This document shows positions 35,979 through 43,964 of a DNA stretch of 64,000 nucleotides, piece after piece. The stretch is from Maricurvus nonylphenolicus (GTDB lineage: Bacteria > Pseudomonadota > Gammaproteobacteria > Pseudomonadales > Cellvibrionaceae), in the NCBI RefSeq assembly GCF_042854845.1, contig NZ_AP031498.1, positions 248,001 through 312,000 on the forward strand. The letters run 5' to 3'. The number at the start of each line of letters is the position of its first letter. Position 1 is the first letter of the stretch. The translations under genes were made by a program, and so were the position numbers. Below the pieces are notes generated by a model. That model saw only the letters and a program-made list of their open reading frames with translations, was not told where the DNA came from and did not search any database.

Positions 35979-36070
35979 GTCGTTTTTTTGACGTACGACT
36001 CGAAATCTGCACGTTATTCACGTAAAGTGGCGATATAGCTAAAAGCATAATGATAAGAGCCGCTGTTCCC

Positions 36071-36991
36071 ATGTTAGTCAAAGATGTAATGAGTCAATCC
36101 GTGACAGGAGTCGATGCCGATGAACGGCTGGCAGATGCTGTTGCACTTATGACGCAGCAACGCCATTCGTGTCTGGTGGTTGTTGAGGCTAACAAACCTG
36201 TCGGCATTGTGACCGAGCGTGATCTTGCCCATCTATTAAGCCAAGCCTTTAGTCAGTCGCTGGACAAGGATATGGTGGTTGCGGGCATTATGACTCCACG
36301 CCCTATCTGTGTGAGTGAGTCCATGACCTTGGCCGATGCCTTGGCGCTTTCTCGTACCCGTAGGGTGCGCCATCTGCCAGTAGTGGATGACGATAATCAG
36401 CTAATCGGTTTGGTTACCCAAACCAATATGGTGAATACCTACGCCGATATTCTTGCCGAGCAAGCCCGCCTGGAAACCAATCTGGAAGAACTTAAGCACC
36501 TGTCGCTGGAAGATCCATTAATGGGTGTTGGTAATCGTCGGGCGATGGAAGTGGATTTGGCCTTTACCGAAGCTGATGCCAAGCGACATAAAAAAAGCTA
36601 CGCCGTGTCACTAGTGGATATCGATTACTTTAAAAAGTACAACGATCACTACGGACACCAGTCCGGTGATGAGGTATTGCGCCAGGTTGCCGATATTGTC
36701 AAAGCAACGGTGCGGGATTCTGATCGCGTATTTCGTTATGGCGGTGAAGAAATATTGATTGTTATGCCGGAAACCGACTTAAGCGCCGCGCAACTATGTA
36801 TTGAGAGGGTGCGGCAGTCATTGGAGAAGGCGGCCATTCCCCATGAGCGCTCTCCATTTGGCTTTCTAACCGTCAGCGGTGGCGTGGCTGCCGGTGTAGC
36901 AAGCCCTTGGGCAGCGCTGGTGGCTGATGCCGACAAAGGCTTGTATGAGGCCAAAGGCGCAGGGCGCAATCGCATCAGTGTCTCTGACTGA
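36071..36991 (+). CDS. CBS-pair diguanylate cyclase
   Basis: About 306 aa from ATG 36071 (36050 is the longer option). Two CBS repeats (residues 1-125: KDVMSQSV ... CLVVVEANKPVGIVTERDLAHLL, and GIMTPRPICV ... VRHLPVVDDDNQLIGLVT) sense adenine nucleotides in other proteins. The GGDEF domain follows (LEDPLMGVGNRRAMEVDL, IDYFKKYNDHYGHQSGDEVL) with the active-site variant GGEEI, which is compatible with cyclic-di-GMP synthesis. The gene converges on the MORN-C13 gene and overlaps it by 17 bases. A link between energy state and c-di-GMP is inferred. Confidence 0.9.
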   Translation: MLVKDVMSQSVTGVDADERLADAVALMTQQRHSCLVVVEANKPVGIVTERDLAHLLSQAFSQSLDKDMVVAGIMTPRPICVSESMTLADALALSRTRRVRHLPVVDDDNQLIGLVTQTNMVNTYADILAEQARLETNLEELKHLSLEDPLMGVGNRRAMEVDLAFTEADAKRHKKSYAVSLVDIDYFKKYNDHYGHQSGDEVLRQVADIVKATVRDSDRVFRYGGEEILIVMPETDLSAAQLCIERVRQSLEKAAIPHERSPFGFLTVSGGVAAGVASPWAALVADADKGLYEAKGAGRNRISVSD

Positions 36992-38834
36992 GAGTTTGCT
37001 CTGTGCTCGTTTCAGTCCTGGCTGAGCGTTGATCGCGCCAGCGCTCTAAGTGCTCGATAATTTTATCTGACGAATACATCTGCGGGTTGGAGTTCTCTTT
37101 ACCTTCCTCGGTTTCCCATTGCTGTATCAGTGCGCTTGCCTGCAAAAAAGCGTCGCTAAAGCTGTTGGTGTTGGGCAGGGCCTCTTTAAAGAAGGCTTCA
37201 CCAAAATAGGTGAATTTATTATTGTCATCACAGCCAAACGACGTTTTATCACTTGCCGCTGCGGTTATCACCATAGTGTGATCATCTTTTAAGTCTTCAA
37301 TAAAACCACCGGAGTAACAGGCCGATAAAACCACCACTTTCCATTTGATCTGGCTTTGGTCGAGCAACTCGCGCAGTTTTTGGGAGCTGAGGTCTTGCAG
37401 AGATAGCCCCGGTTGCTGGAATGATATGGTTTTATTCTGGGAGCCGTGGCTGGTGATATAGAGAAATAAAATATCCTGCTCACGGTTCATCTTTTGCCCT
37501 AACGTACTTAGGCTTTTCTCCAGGCTGGTAAGGGTGGCCAGTGGGCGGTCATCCAATGAGCGACGACTATTGCTGAGATAAACGGATTGTTCGGGGTTGC
37601 TTAGCGTTTGGTTGAAGTAAGTTTCGATGAAATTGATTTCGCTGCGAAATACTTCCTCGCTACCAAACGAGCCCAGGGCCAGGGTGAACAGTTCGATTTG
37701 CTCACGGTTGCCTGGCTGAATAGTATTAAGTCGCTGTTCTAACAGCGGCAGCTGGTTGTAAAGGGCAAACTCGGTGATTTCCTCGCGGCCAAAAATAGCT
37801 GTGCCAGAGTCGCTGCTGATGAGTTCGTTGTTTTTCCATTCGCCGTGAATGGGTTTGGCATCATCATGGTTGGCGGTGTAGATTCCCTTGCCGTGTTTGC
37901 TGCCGTAGCGAAACTCACCCTCGTATATATCGCCATTGCTGGCGATCAGTTTACCCTGGCCATCAAAGCGACCGTAGTTAAATTCGCCTTCATAACGGCT
38001 GCTATTGCTACCGATAAAAACGCCCTGGCCGACCAGTACGCCGTTTTCAAACTGGCCCTGATATTGGTTGCCATCTTCATCGACATCAACGCCTTTGCCG
38101 TTGGCAACCCAATCTTTAAATTCACCCACATAGGCGCGACCTTCGCTATTGCTGTAACTGCCTTGGCCTGAAAAATTGCCCTGTTGAAATGTACCGCTAT
38201 AACGTTCGCCGGAGTTTTCGATATAGGTGCCTTGGCCGTGAAATTCACCTTCAATAAATTCACCGGTGTAGCGATTGCCGTTGGCGTAAACTATATCACC
38301 CTGACCGTGGAAGCGGTCATCGTGAAAGCCTCCGGTGTAGGTGTAGTCGTCTGTTACCGTCCACTTGCCTTGGCCCTGGATTTTGCTTCGCTCGAATTGG
38401 CCTTCGTATAGATTACCTTCGCTGAAAATAATCAGGCCTTGGCCATGGGGTTGGTTATTCTTAATCTGGCCGCTGTATTGAATGCCATCGGAGTAGGTGA
38501 TGCTGCCTTTGCCATTACCTGAGCCCTGTTGGTAATCACCGGTGTAGCGATAGCCAGTGTGGCTGATAAATTCGCCTTTGCCATGAAACAAACCATTGGC
38601 AAACTCGCCCTGATATTCATCGCCATTAGGCCACTGCATATGGCCTTCACCTGCAGCGACGCCGTCTTCATTTACAGGGCCTGAATAGGTGGCGCCATCG
38701 GCAAAGCGCAGCGCAGGGTGGTAACGAATCTCTCCGGCTTCAATATGATAACTTTGATTAAACAGGGTGACTGATACAGCTCCCAGTGAAATACCTAATG
38801 CCAGGGAGATGGCTAAACGTCCAGATTGTTTCAT
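36975..38834 (-). CDS. MORN-repeat protein with C-terminal C13 (caspase-like) peptidase domain
   Basis: 619 aa. An N-terminal anchor (residues 6-25) is followed by about 12 MORN repeats at residues 48-335 (YEGEF..G..HGQG pattern with Y-x-G). The C-terminal domain (about 385-600) is a C13/legumain-like cysteine protease: ITSHGSQ gives His463 and VVLSACYSGGF gives Cys506, the expected dyad, preceded by ALGSFGSEEVFRSE. The His and Cys are present, so it is probably active. It is probably held at the inner membrane with the bulk in the periplasm. MORN repeats often bind lipids or proteins. The target is unknown. It has its own upstream region of about 75 bases. Confidence 0.85.
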   Translation of the reverse strand: MKQSGRLAISLALGISLGAVSVTLFNQSYHIEAGEIRYHPALRFADGATYSGPVNEDGVAAGEGHMQWPNGDEYQGEFANGLFHGKGEFISHTGYRYTGDYQQGSGNGKGSITYSDGIQYSGQIKNNQPHGQGLIIFSEGNLYEGQFERSKIQGQGKWTVTDDYTYTGGFHDDRFHGQGDIVYANGNRYTGEFIEGEFHGQGTYIENSGERYSGTFQQGNFSGQGSYSNSEGRAYVGEFKDWVANGKGVDVDEDGNQYQGQFENGVLVGQGVFIGSNSSRYEGEFNYGRFDGQGKLIASNGDIYEGEFRYGSKHGKGIYTANHDDAKPIHGEWKNNELISSDSGTAIFGREEITEFALYNQLPLLEQRLNTIQPGNREQIELFTLALGSFGSEEVFRSEINFIETYFNQTLSNPEQSVYLSNSRRSLDDRPLATLTSLEKSLSTLGQKMNREQDILFLYITSHGSQNKTISFQQPGLSLQDLSSQKLRELLDQSQIKWKVVVLSACYSGGFIEDLKDDHTMVITAAASDKTSFGCDDNNKFTYFGEAFFKEALPNTNSFSDAFLQASALIQQWETEEGKENSNPQMYSSDKIIEHLERWRDQRSARTETSTEQTLSQRH

Positions 38835-38910
38835 GATGGCTTCCTACAACTATGCAAGACATTACTATACGACATAATTGTCGCGACGCATCATGAATAT
38901 TGAAACAGAT

Positions 38911-38937
38911 AAAAAAAAGGGACCGCAAGCAGTCCCT
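38911..38937 (-). terminator. Rho-independent terminator after the 43-aa ORF
   Basis: On the minus strand GGGAC-loop-GTCCC (38919-38936) is followed by eight Ts (38918-38911). It lies about 110 bases after the small membrane gene and just before the MORN-C13 promoter region. Confidence 0.8.
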
Positions 38938-39048
38938 GAGTGATAGCCAAAGGTAGAAACAACAGCGAACTGTTGTCTATTCTTGTTACAACCAATGGGG
39001 GTAGGTCACAACAGGAAACTTGAGTTGAAGGAGAAACAGCAGTAACGA

Positions 39049-39180
39049 TTAGTGGGCATCACCGTGATCGGTATTGCCGTCGATCCAATACAAAAGAACG
39101 CCAGCCAGTGTCGCTCCAACCACAATGGCAGCCATGCTACCCATAAGAAGGATTCCAGCAATATTGACAGCTTCAGTCAT
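39049..39180 (-). CDS. Small single-helix membrane protein, 43 aa
   Basis: Minus-strand ORF starting with MTEAVNIAGILLMGSMAA and ending in the polar tail DGNTDHGDAH. AGGAGA lies about seven bases before the ATG, and a terminator follows. It has one membrane helix and two C-terminal histidines. I do not recognise the family. It sits behind the zinc-type TonB receptor gene but is separated from it by a strong palindrome at 39326-39362, so it may have its own transcript. Coding is supported by the RBS, size and helix; function is unknown. Confidence 0.6.
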   Translation of the reverse strand: MTEAVNIAGILLMGSMAAIVVGATLAGVLLYWIDGNTDHGDAH

Positions 39181-39325
39181 AACGATCTCCTGTAAAGGTT
39201 TTCCTCACTGTGTTGGATACAGTGTAAACCTCGGGCGGATACGGTTATTGATTTGGGTCAAGCGGTGGGGCGTTTGATGAGCTTTGTGAGGGGGTACCTC
39301 AGTAGAGGTAGAAGAGGGGTAGAGC

Positions 39326-39362
39326 ATGTCACTCCGTGCCCCAACGGGGCACGGAGTGACAT
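39326..39362. repeat. Perfect 17-bp inverted repeat with 3-base loop
   Basis: ATGTCACTCCGTGCCCC (39326-39342), AAC, and its exact complement (39346-39362). It sits 11 bases after the TonB receptor stop. No T-tract follows on the minus strand, so it is either a T-less terminator, an RNA-stabilising stem, or a dispersed palindromic element. Confidence 0.85.
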
Positions 39363-39373
39363 TTGGTTAACGC

Positions 39374-41374
39374 CTAGAAACTAAAGCGTGCACCAACGGT
39401 TAAGCTGCGTTCTGCTTCCGGAGAAACTTCACGCAGGTAAGAAGTGGAGTGACGGATTTCGTCATCCAGCAGGTTGTTGGCGCGTACGAAGAACATGGTG
39501 TTATCCATGTAGTAGTTAAAGCTGGCATCGACGCGGGTGTAGCCATCGGTATCCTCTTCTTCGTCACCTGGGTGGTTCTGATCCGCAGCGCGGGTGGCGC
39601 TCAGTTTGGCATCCCACTGCTCAGTGGCAAAGCTCAGCTCGGAGCCAAAGCGTGCAGGGGTGATACGAGGCACATCGCCATTGTTGTCCAGCTTGGCGCG
39701 AACATAGTCACCGAAGAAACGCAGTTGCCATTGCTCTGCCAGTGGCAGAATCAGCTCGGCCTCGATACCGCGGAAGGTGGAGTCTTCCTGGCTGTATTCG
39801 AAGATAAACAGTTCTTCAACGTGATCTTCTACACCGGTATTGCGCTTATAAATAAAATCGCTGATATCGTTGTAGAACAGGTTAACGGAGGCGTGGAAAT
39901 CACCGTGGTAGTGGTAGCCGACTTCCCAGTTCAGGCTGGTTTCTTCGTCCAAATTACGATCGCCGACGTCAATACTTTGGGTCGCCAGGTGAGGGCCGTC
40001 AGAGAACAGCTCTTCTACACTCGGTGCACGTTGAGTACGGCTCAGGCCCAGGTTGATACGCTGGCTATCGCTCAGTTGGTACTGGGTTGCTAAAGACAGG
40101 CTGTAAGCATTGTGGTCAACACTGCTGCCATTTTCTGGATCGATCTCTTGGCGCTCCAAACGGCCGCCCACTTCAACCAGCCATTGGCCGAATTGTTTCT
40201 CTTCAACCAGGAAGATGCCCTGACTGGTGATATCTGACTTGGGAATGAATGCTTCTTCACCTTCAGCGGAGAATTCACGATCCAGTAGCTGGATGCCAAA
40301 AGCGCCTTTCCAGTCGTTGATGGGGTTGTGCACCAGTTCCAGACGCCCTTCAACGGCTTCACTTTCGAAGACCGTACCGGTTTCAGCACCTTCCAGCTCG
40401 GCGTGTTCGTAGTCAACATAGGCCAGGCGCAGGCGGGCTTTTTCAAAGCCCTCCATTGGGTTCAGCAGCTCACCTTTGATGTCGTAACGGGTTTGCTGCA
40501 TATCAATACGTACAACTTCCTCGTCGTCGTGACCGCCACCACCGCCACCGCCGTGATCATGCTCATGGCCACCGGGAGGAATGCCGTAATTGTTTTCCTG
40601 GTAGTTAACGCTAAAGCCCAGGTAGCCGCGCTCACCAATCCAGGTGCCGCCCAGGCTGCCACCGCTGGCGCGGTTGTTGGAGTTGTCGATAAAGCCGTAG
40701 GTGGTTTCATCGCCACCGTGAACATCCGCTGGGCCATCGATATTGGTGTTGTTGCTGTCGCGATACATGCCGTCTACATGCCAGGCAAAGTTATTGCCTG
40801 CGGCGCCGTCCAGACGGAAAACACTCGCGGTTTCATCGTTAGCCGTGCTGTGGCGGGTTTCAATCGCACCTGTGATCGCTTTTTCTGGCAGGCTGGTCGG
40901 GATGCGGCTGTCGATCACGTTGACGATGCCGCCGATGGCACCACCACCAAAGCGCAGGGTTTGTGGGCCGCGCAATACTTCAATGCTGTCAGCCAGCAGA
41001 GGCTCGGTGGTATTGGCATGGTCGGCAGAGGCGTTAGAGGCATCCAGGGTTTCCAGGCCATCCTGCATCACCTTAACTCGGTTGGCGCCCTGGCCACGAA
41101 TAATCGGGTTACCGACGCTGGGGCCGAAAGAGGCGGAGGAGACACCAACCAGACCCTGCAGGGTTTCACCCAGAGTCGCTGCAGCTTGCTGGCGCAGTTT
41201 TTCACCGCTCAATACGCTGATTGGGCGCGGGTTTTCAGATACCGTCTTTTCCAGAGGAGAAGCACTAACGGTCATCTCTTCCATGTGTTTGTTATGGGAC
41301 AGTTCGTTTGAGGCGGCCCAGGCTTGAGTGGACAATACCGCTGCCGCCAGCGGTAACAAAGTAAAAGCTTTCAT
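39374..41374 (-). CDS. ZnuD-like TonB-dependent receptor (probable zinc)
   Basis: 666 aa with a signal peptide (residues 1-21), a plug (GNPIIRGQGANRVKVMQDGLET ... LRGPQTLRFGGGAIGGIVNV) and a barrel ending LTVGARFSF. An extracellular loop at residues 268-286 carries HEHDHGGGGGGGHDDEE, the kind of His/Asp/Glu-rich loop seen in ZnuD zinc receptors. The upstream gene (41467) encodes a small Cys/His protein, and a candidate Zur box lies at 41799. Zinc uptake is therefore well supported by context but not proven. A perfect palindrome follows the stop. Confidence 0.87.
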   Translation of the reverse strand: MKAFTLLPLAAAVLSTQAWAASNELSHNKHMEEMTVSASPLEKTVSENPRPISVLSGEKLRQQAAATLGETLQGLVGVSSASFGPSVGNPIIRGQGANRVKVMQDGLETLDASNASADHANTTEPLLADSIEVLRGPQTLRFGGGAIGGIVNVIDSRIPTSLPEKAITGAIETRHSTANDETASVFRLDGAAGNNFAWHVDGMYRDSNNTNIDGPADVHGGDETTYGFIDNSNNRASGGSLGGTWIGERGYLGFSVNYQENNYGIPPGGHEHDHGGGGGGGHDDEEVVRIDMQQTRYDIKGELLNPMEGFEKARLRLAYVDYEHAELEGAETGTVFESEAVEGRLELVHNPINDWKGAFGIQLLDREFSAEGEEAFIPKSDITSQGIFLVEEKQFGQWLVEVGGRLERQEIDPENGSSVDHNAYSLSLATQYQLSDSQRINLGLSRTQRAPSVEELFSDGPHLATQSIDVGDRNLDEETSLNWEVGYHYHGDFHASVNLFYNDISDFIYKRNTGVEDHVEELFIFEYSQEDSTFRGIEAELILPLAEQWQLRFFGDYVRAKLDNNGDVPRITPARFGSELSFATEQWDAKLSATRAADQNHPGDEEEDTDGYTRVDASFNYYMDNTMFFVRANNLLDDEIRHSTSYLREVSPEAERSLTVGARFSF

Positions 41375-41466
41375 CAGTTTTCTTCACAGTTGGGCAGGTG
41401 CAGGGATGTCTAACGAGGTAGACATTGCCGGGCACACTGCGGATTAAGTCATTGAATGTGTAGGTT

Positions 41467-41763
41467 TTAGACTGTGAAAGATGGTGGAGCTCGGATGCTA
41501 TAGATGCCAAAGCCTAGGCTTATGGCCTGCGTGCTTGCCTCTTGATGGGTAGAGCTTTGTGAAAAGGTGACAGCTGGTGCATCTAGGCCACTGCTGGCAC
41601 CTTCACCGCTGCCGTGGTGAAGGCAGCAGATGGTGCATTCGTTAGCGGCCTCAAGGTCCGCATGGATATGACCGATTTCAGCGGTTTGCGCCAATAGCAG
41701 TACCGCCACCAGACTAAGCAGGTAGCGTCGCCATAGGGATTGGGCGCGAGGACTGAAAAACAC
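41467..41763 (-). CDS. Small exported Cys/His-rich protein (DUF2946-like)
   Basis: 98 aa. A membrane segment or signal (RRYLLSLVAVLLLAQTAEI) is followed by HIHADLEAANECTICCLHHGSGEG, whose CTICC and HH could bind metal. Size and layout resemble DUF2946 proteins, which often sit next to TonB receptors for metals. It lies 92 bases upstream of the ZnuD-like gene on the same strand, and its own upstream region carries the candidate Zur box, so it is probably the first gene of that unit. A metal-handling role is inferred. Confidence 0.7.
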   Translation of the reverse strand: MFFSPRAQSLWRRYLLSLVAVLLLAQTAEIGHIHADLEAANECTICCLHHGSGEGASSGLDAPAVTFSQSSTHQEASTQAISLGFGIYSIRAPPSFTV

Positions 41764-41798
41764 GGTTACATCCTGGGTGATTAAAGGCTAGCCAGTTA

Positions 41799-41813
41799 TG
41801 TTATGTTGTAACA
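41799..41813 (-). promoter_or_regulatory. Candidate Zur-box operator
   Basis: TGTTATGTTGTAACA is a near-palindrome that fits the gammaproteobacterial Zur pattern TGTTAT-N3-ATAACA with one mismatch. It lies 36 bases upstream of the small Cys/His gene that leads into the ZnuD-like receptor, a position suited to zinc-dependent repression. Confidence 0.6.
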
Positions 41814-42024
41814 AAATGGCGCGCAAGTGAATAATTTTGATCGAGTTCATGAGCAAAGGAGCGGTAGTTTACGCGGCACTAATAGCTTAGGCATCTAGTG
41901 CTTGGTCAATTAGTGTAAAGACTCTTCCCACAGATCCTTTATCGCAGTAGCCCGCACCCCCTGCTACCAGTATAATTCGCGCCTTGAGTTGCCATCCCGG
42001 CAGTAGAGAACATTGGAGACGACT

Positions 42025-42618
42025 ATGGCGGATCGCACCGCATCGGTAAATCGCGATACCTTGGAAACCCAAATTCAGGTAGACGTAAACCTGGATGGCA
42101 CCGGTAAAGGCCAATTCAATACTGGCGTGCCCTTCCTTGAGCATATGATGGATCAGATTGCTCGCCATGGTTTGATTGATATGAATATCACTTGTAAAGG
42201 CGATACCCACATTGATGACCACCACACGGTGGAAGATATTGGTATCACCCTGGGGCAGGCAGTGGCTCAAGCGTTGGGTGACAAGAAAGGTATCCGCCGT
42301 TATGGCCACGCCTATGTGCCGCTGGATGAAGCTCTGTCACGTGTTGTGATCGATTTTTCCGGTCGTCCGGGCTTGATTATGGAAATTCCATTTACCCAAA
42401 AGCGTGTGGGTAACTTTGATACCGAGCTATTCTGGGAGTTTTTCCAGGGCTTTGTTAACCATGCCCAGGTAACCCTGCACATTGATTGCCTGCGTGGCTT
42501 TAATGCTCACCACCAGATCGAGACGGTATTTAAAGCTTTTGGTCGTGCCCTGCGTATGGCTCTGGAATTGGATCCGCGTATGAGCGGCATGATGCCTTCC
42601 ACAAAAGGTACCCTTTAA
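42025..42618 (+). CDS. hisB: Imidazoleglycerol-phosphate dehydratase
   Basis: 197 aa from ATG 42025, chosen for the TTGGAGA RBS and the normal family length (TTG 42013 is in frame). The monofunctional dehydratase has both metal-binding repeats: FLEHMMDQIARHG and DTHIDDHHTVEDIGI, then LRGFNAHHQIETVFKAFGRAL. It catalyses step six of histidine synthesis. The stop shares one base with the hisH start (TAATG). Confidence 0.95.
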   Translation: MADRTASVNRDTLETQIQVDVNLDGTGKGQFNTGVPFLEHMMDQIARHGLIDMNITCKGDTHIDDHHTVEDIGITLGQAVAQALGDKKGIRRYGHAYVPLDEALSRVVIDFSGRPGLIMEIPFTQKRVGNFDTELFWEFFQGFVNHAQVTLHIDCLRGFNAHHQIETVFKAFGRALRMALELDPRMSGMMPSTKGTL

Positions 42619-43265
42619 TGAGCAAGCAAGTTGCCGTGATCGATTACGGCATGGGTAATCTGCATTCTGTCGCCAGTGCTTTGGAGCATGTGGCTCCAGA
42701 TACCAATGTCATCGTTACTGCCGACGCGCAAGCCATTGCCAATGCCGATCATGTGATCTTCCCTGGCGTGGGCGCTATCCGCGATTGTATGGCAGAAATA
42801 CGCCGTCTGGGTGTTGATGCGGTAGTTAAAGATGCGATTGCCAGCGGCAAGCCGGTACTGGGTATTTGTGTCGGTATGCAGGCGCTGATGACTCACAGCG
42901 AAGAAAACGACGGCGTGGATTGCCTGAACCTGTTACAGGGCAATGTGCGCTTCTTCGGTAAGGAGCATCACGACGCTCAGGGCGAGCACTTAAAGGTGCC
43001 GCATATGGGCTGGAACCAGGTAGAGCAAACCATGGATCACCCGTTGTGGCAGGGTATTGAAAGCGGCAGCCGTTTTTATTTTGTCCACAGCTACTACATC
43101 AAATCTGACTCGCCGGAGTTGGTGGCGGGTACTTGTAACTACGGCCATGATTTTGATGTGGCGATTGCCAAAGATAATTTGTTTACTGCGCAATTCCACC
43201 CGGAAAAAAGCCACACTGCCGGTTTGCAGTTGCTGAAAAACTTTGTTGCCTGGGACGGCAAATAA
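42618..43265 (+). CDS. hisH: Imidazole glycerol phosphate synthase subunit HisH
   Basis: 215 aa glutamine amidotransferase. VIDYGMGNLHSVASAL is the N-terminus; the nucleophile is in PVLGICVGMQALM, and FHPEKSHTAGLQLL gives the His-Glu pair. It supplies ammonia to HisF. It is coupled to hisB. The expected next gene hisA is not found; instead two hairpins and a PilZ gene on the other strand follow. Confidence 0.95.
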   Translation: MSKQVAVIDYGMGNLHSVASALEHVAPDTNVIVTADAQAIANADHVIFPGVGAIRDCMAEIRRLGVDAVVKDAIASGKPVLGICVGMQALMTHSEENDGVDCLNLLQGNVRFFGKEHHDAQGEHLKVPHMGWNQVEQTMDHPLWQGIESGSRFYFVHSYYIKSDSPELVAGTCNYGHDFDVAIAKDNLFTAQFHPEKSHTAGLQLLKNFVAWDGK

Positions 43266-43278
43266 ATTGCCACAGGCC

Positions 43279-43305
43279 GGGGTCTGACCCTGCGGGTCAG
43301 ACCCC
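43279..43305. repeat. REP-like perfect hairpin 1
   Basis: GGGGTCTGACCC, TGC loop and exact complement, 13 bases after the hisH stop. The sequence type resembles dispersed REP/RAYT-associated palindromes, but it could also serve as a terminator for hisBH. Confidence 0.75.
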
Positions 43306-43345
43306 TATTAAGAACTCCAAGAACATAATTTCGCAGTAAGACCCC

Positions 43346-43372
43346 GGGGTACGACCCGCAGGGTCGGATCCC
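43346..43372. repeat. REP-like imperfect hairpin 2
   Basis: GGGGTACGACCC, GCA loop, GGGTCGGATCCC. It shares the outline of hairpin 1 (GGGGT..GACCC around a three-base loop that is the reverse complement of TGC), so it looks like a diverged copy in inverted orientation. Confidence 0.65.
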
Positions 43373-43393
43373 TATCTTCAGGACCCCTACCTT

Positions 43394-43777
43394 TTAGATT
43401 CTTTCGCCAAAGTGTTGTAGATAATCTTCCAGCACGGTTTCACATTGATGTTCGAACTCACTGAACATACAACCGATAACAAACTTGTCCTGGGCTAACC
43501 GGCGGCTGTAGATAATTTTGCAGTGTAAATCGATGGCATCCTTATCCTTGTAGCTGGTGGGAACCTCAAAGTGCACCGCTAGGCTGATAGGTTGGTGTGG
43601 GGAGGGGCGTTTAATATTGGGCATTAAGGCCTGCATCAGACCGTGGTCGCATTCCAGTTGTAAGCCTGACATCGACAGGTTGGTAATGACCGCCTCAGAG
43701 TGTTGATCGGGCGTATCGACGCTACAGGAAAAGTTGGTTTTGAAGCGCGGTTCACGGCGCAAGTCGATTTCGCTCAT
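43394..43777 (-). CDS. PilZ-domain protein
   Basis: 127 aa from ATG 43777 (GTG 43792 is in frame). LRREPRFKTNFSC contains the RxxxR part and NLSMSGLQLEC the D/NxSxxG part of the cyclic-di-GMP binding motif. The single PilZ domain (about residues 5-110) has no fused output. It lies opposite to the his genes and next to a GGDEF gene, so it may be a local c-di-GMP receptor. The target is unknown. Confidence 0.85.
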   Translation of the reverse strand: MSEIDLRREPRFKTNFSCSVDTPDQHSEAVITNLSMSGLQLECDHGLMQALMPNIKRPSPHQPISLAVHFEVPTSYKDKDAIDLHCKIIYSRRLAQDKFVIGCMFSEFEHQCETVLEDYLQHFGERI

Positions 43778-43964
43778 GATGTCGATGTCCACTCTGCTGT
43801 GTTCCTTGTCCCGGTCTGTTTTCGGCGTGTCAGCCTATTCGTCTTCTAGCATAGCGCCGACCTTATGCGTAGAGCAATGTTTGGCATATTTTTCATTTTT
43901 ATGATTGTGGCGACATGTTTCTGGCCTATAGTTTATGAGGATGCTCTAAGGGGAGTGGTGCACA

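Noticed and set aside
37845..38263. Repetitive open frames across the MORN region on both strands
   Set aside because: The periodic sequence reflects the MORN repeats of the real gene.
37050..38700. DNA-level tandem repeat or CRISPR-like array
   Set aside because: The periodicity is protein-level MORN repetition with varying codons, not identical DNA repeats with spacers.
40328..41311. 327-codon open frame opposite the ZnuD-like receptor gene
   Set aside because: Antisense shadow of a high-GC third-position gene; low-complexity sequence without motifs.
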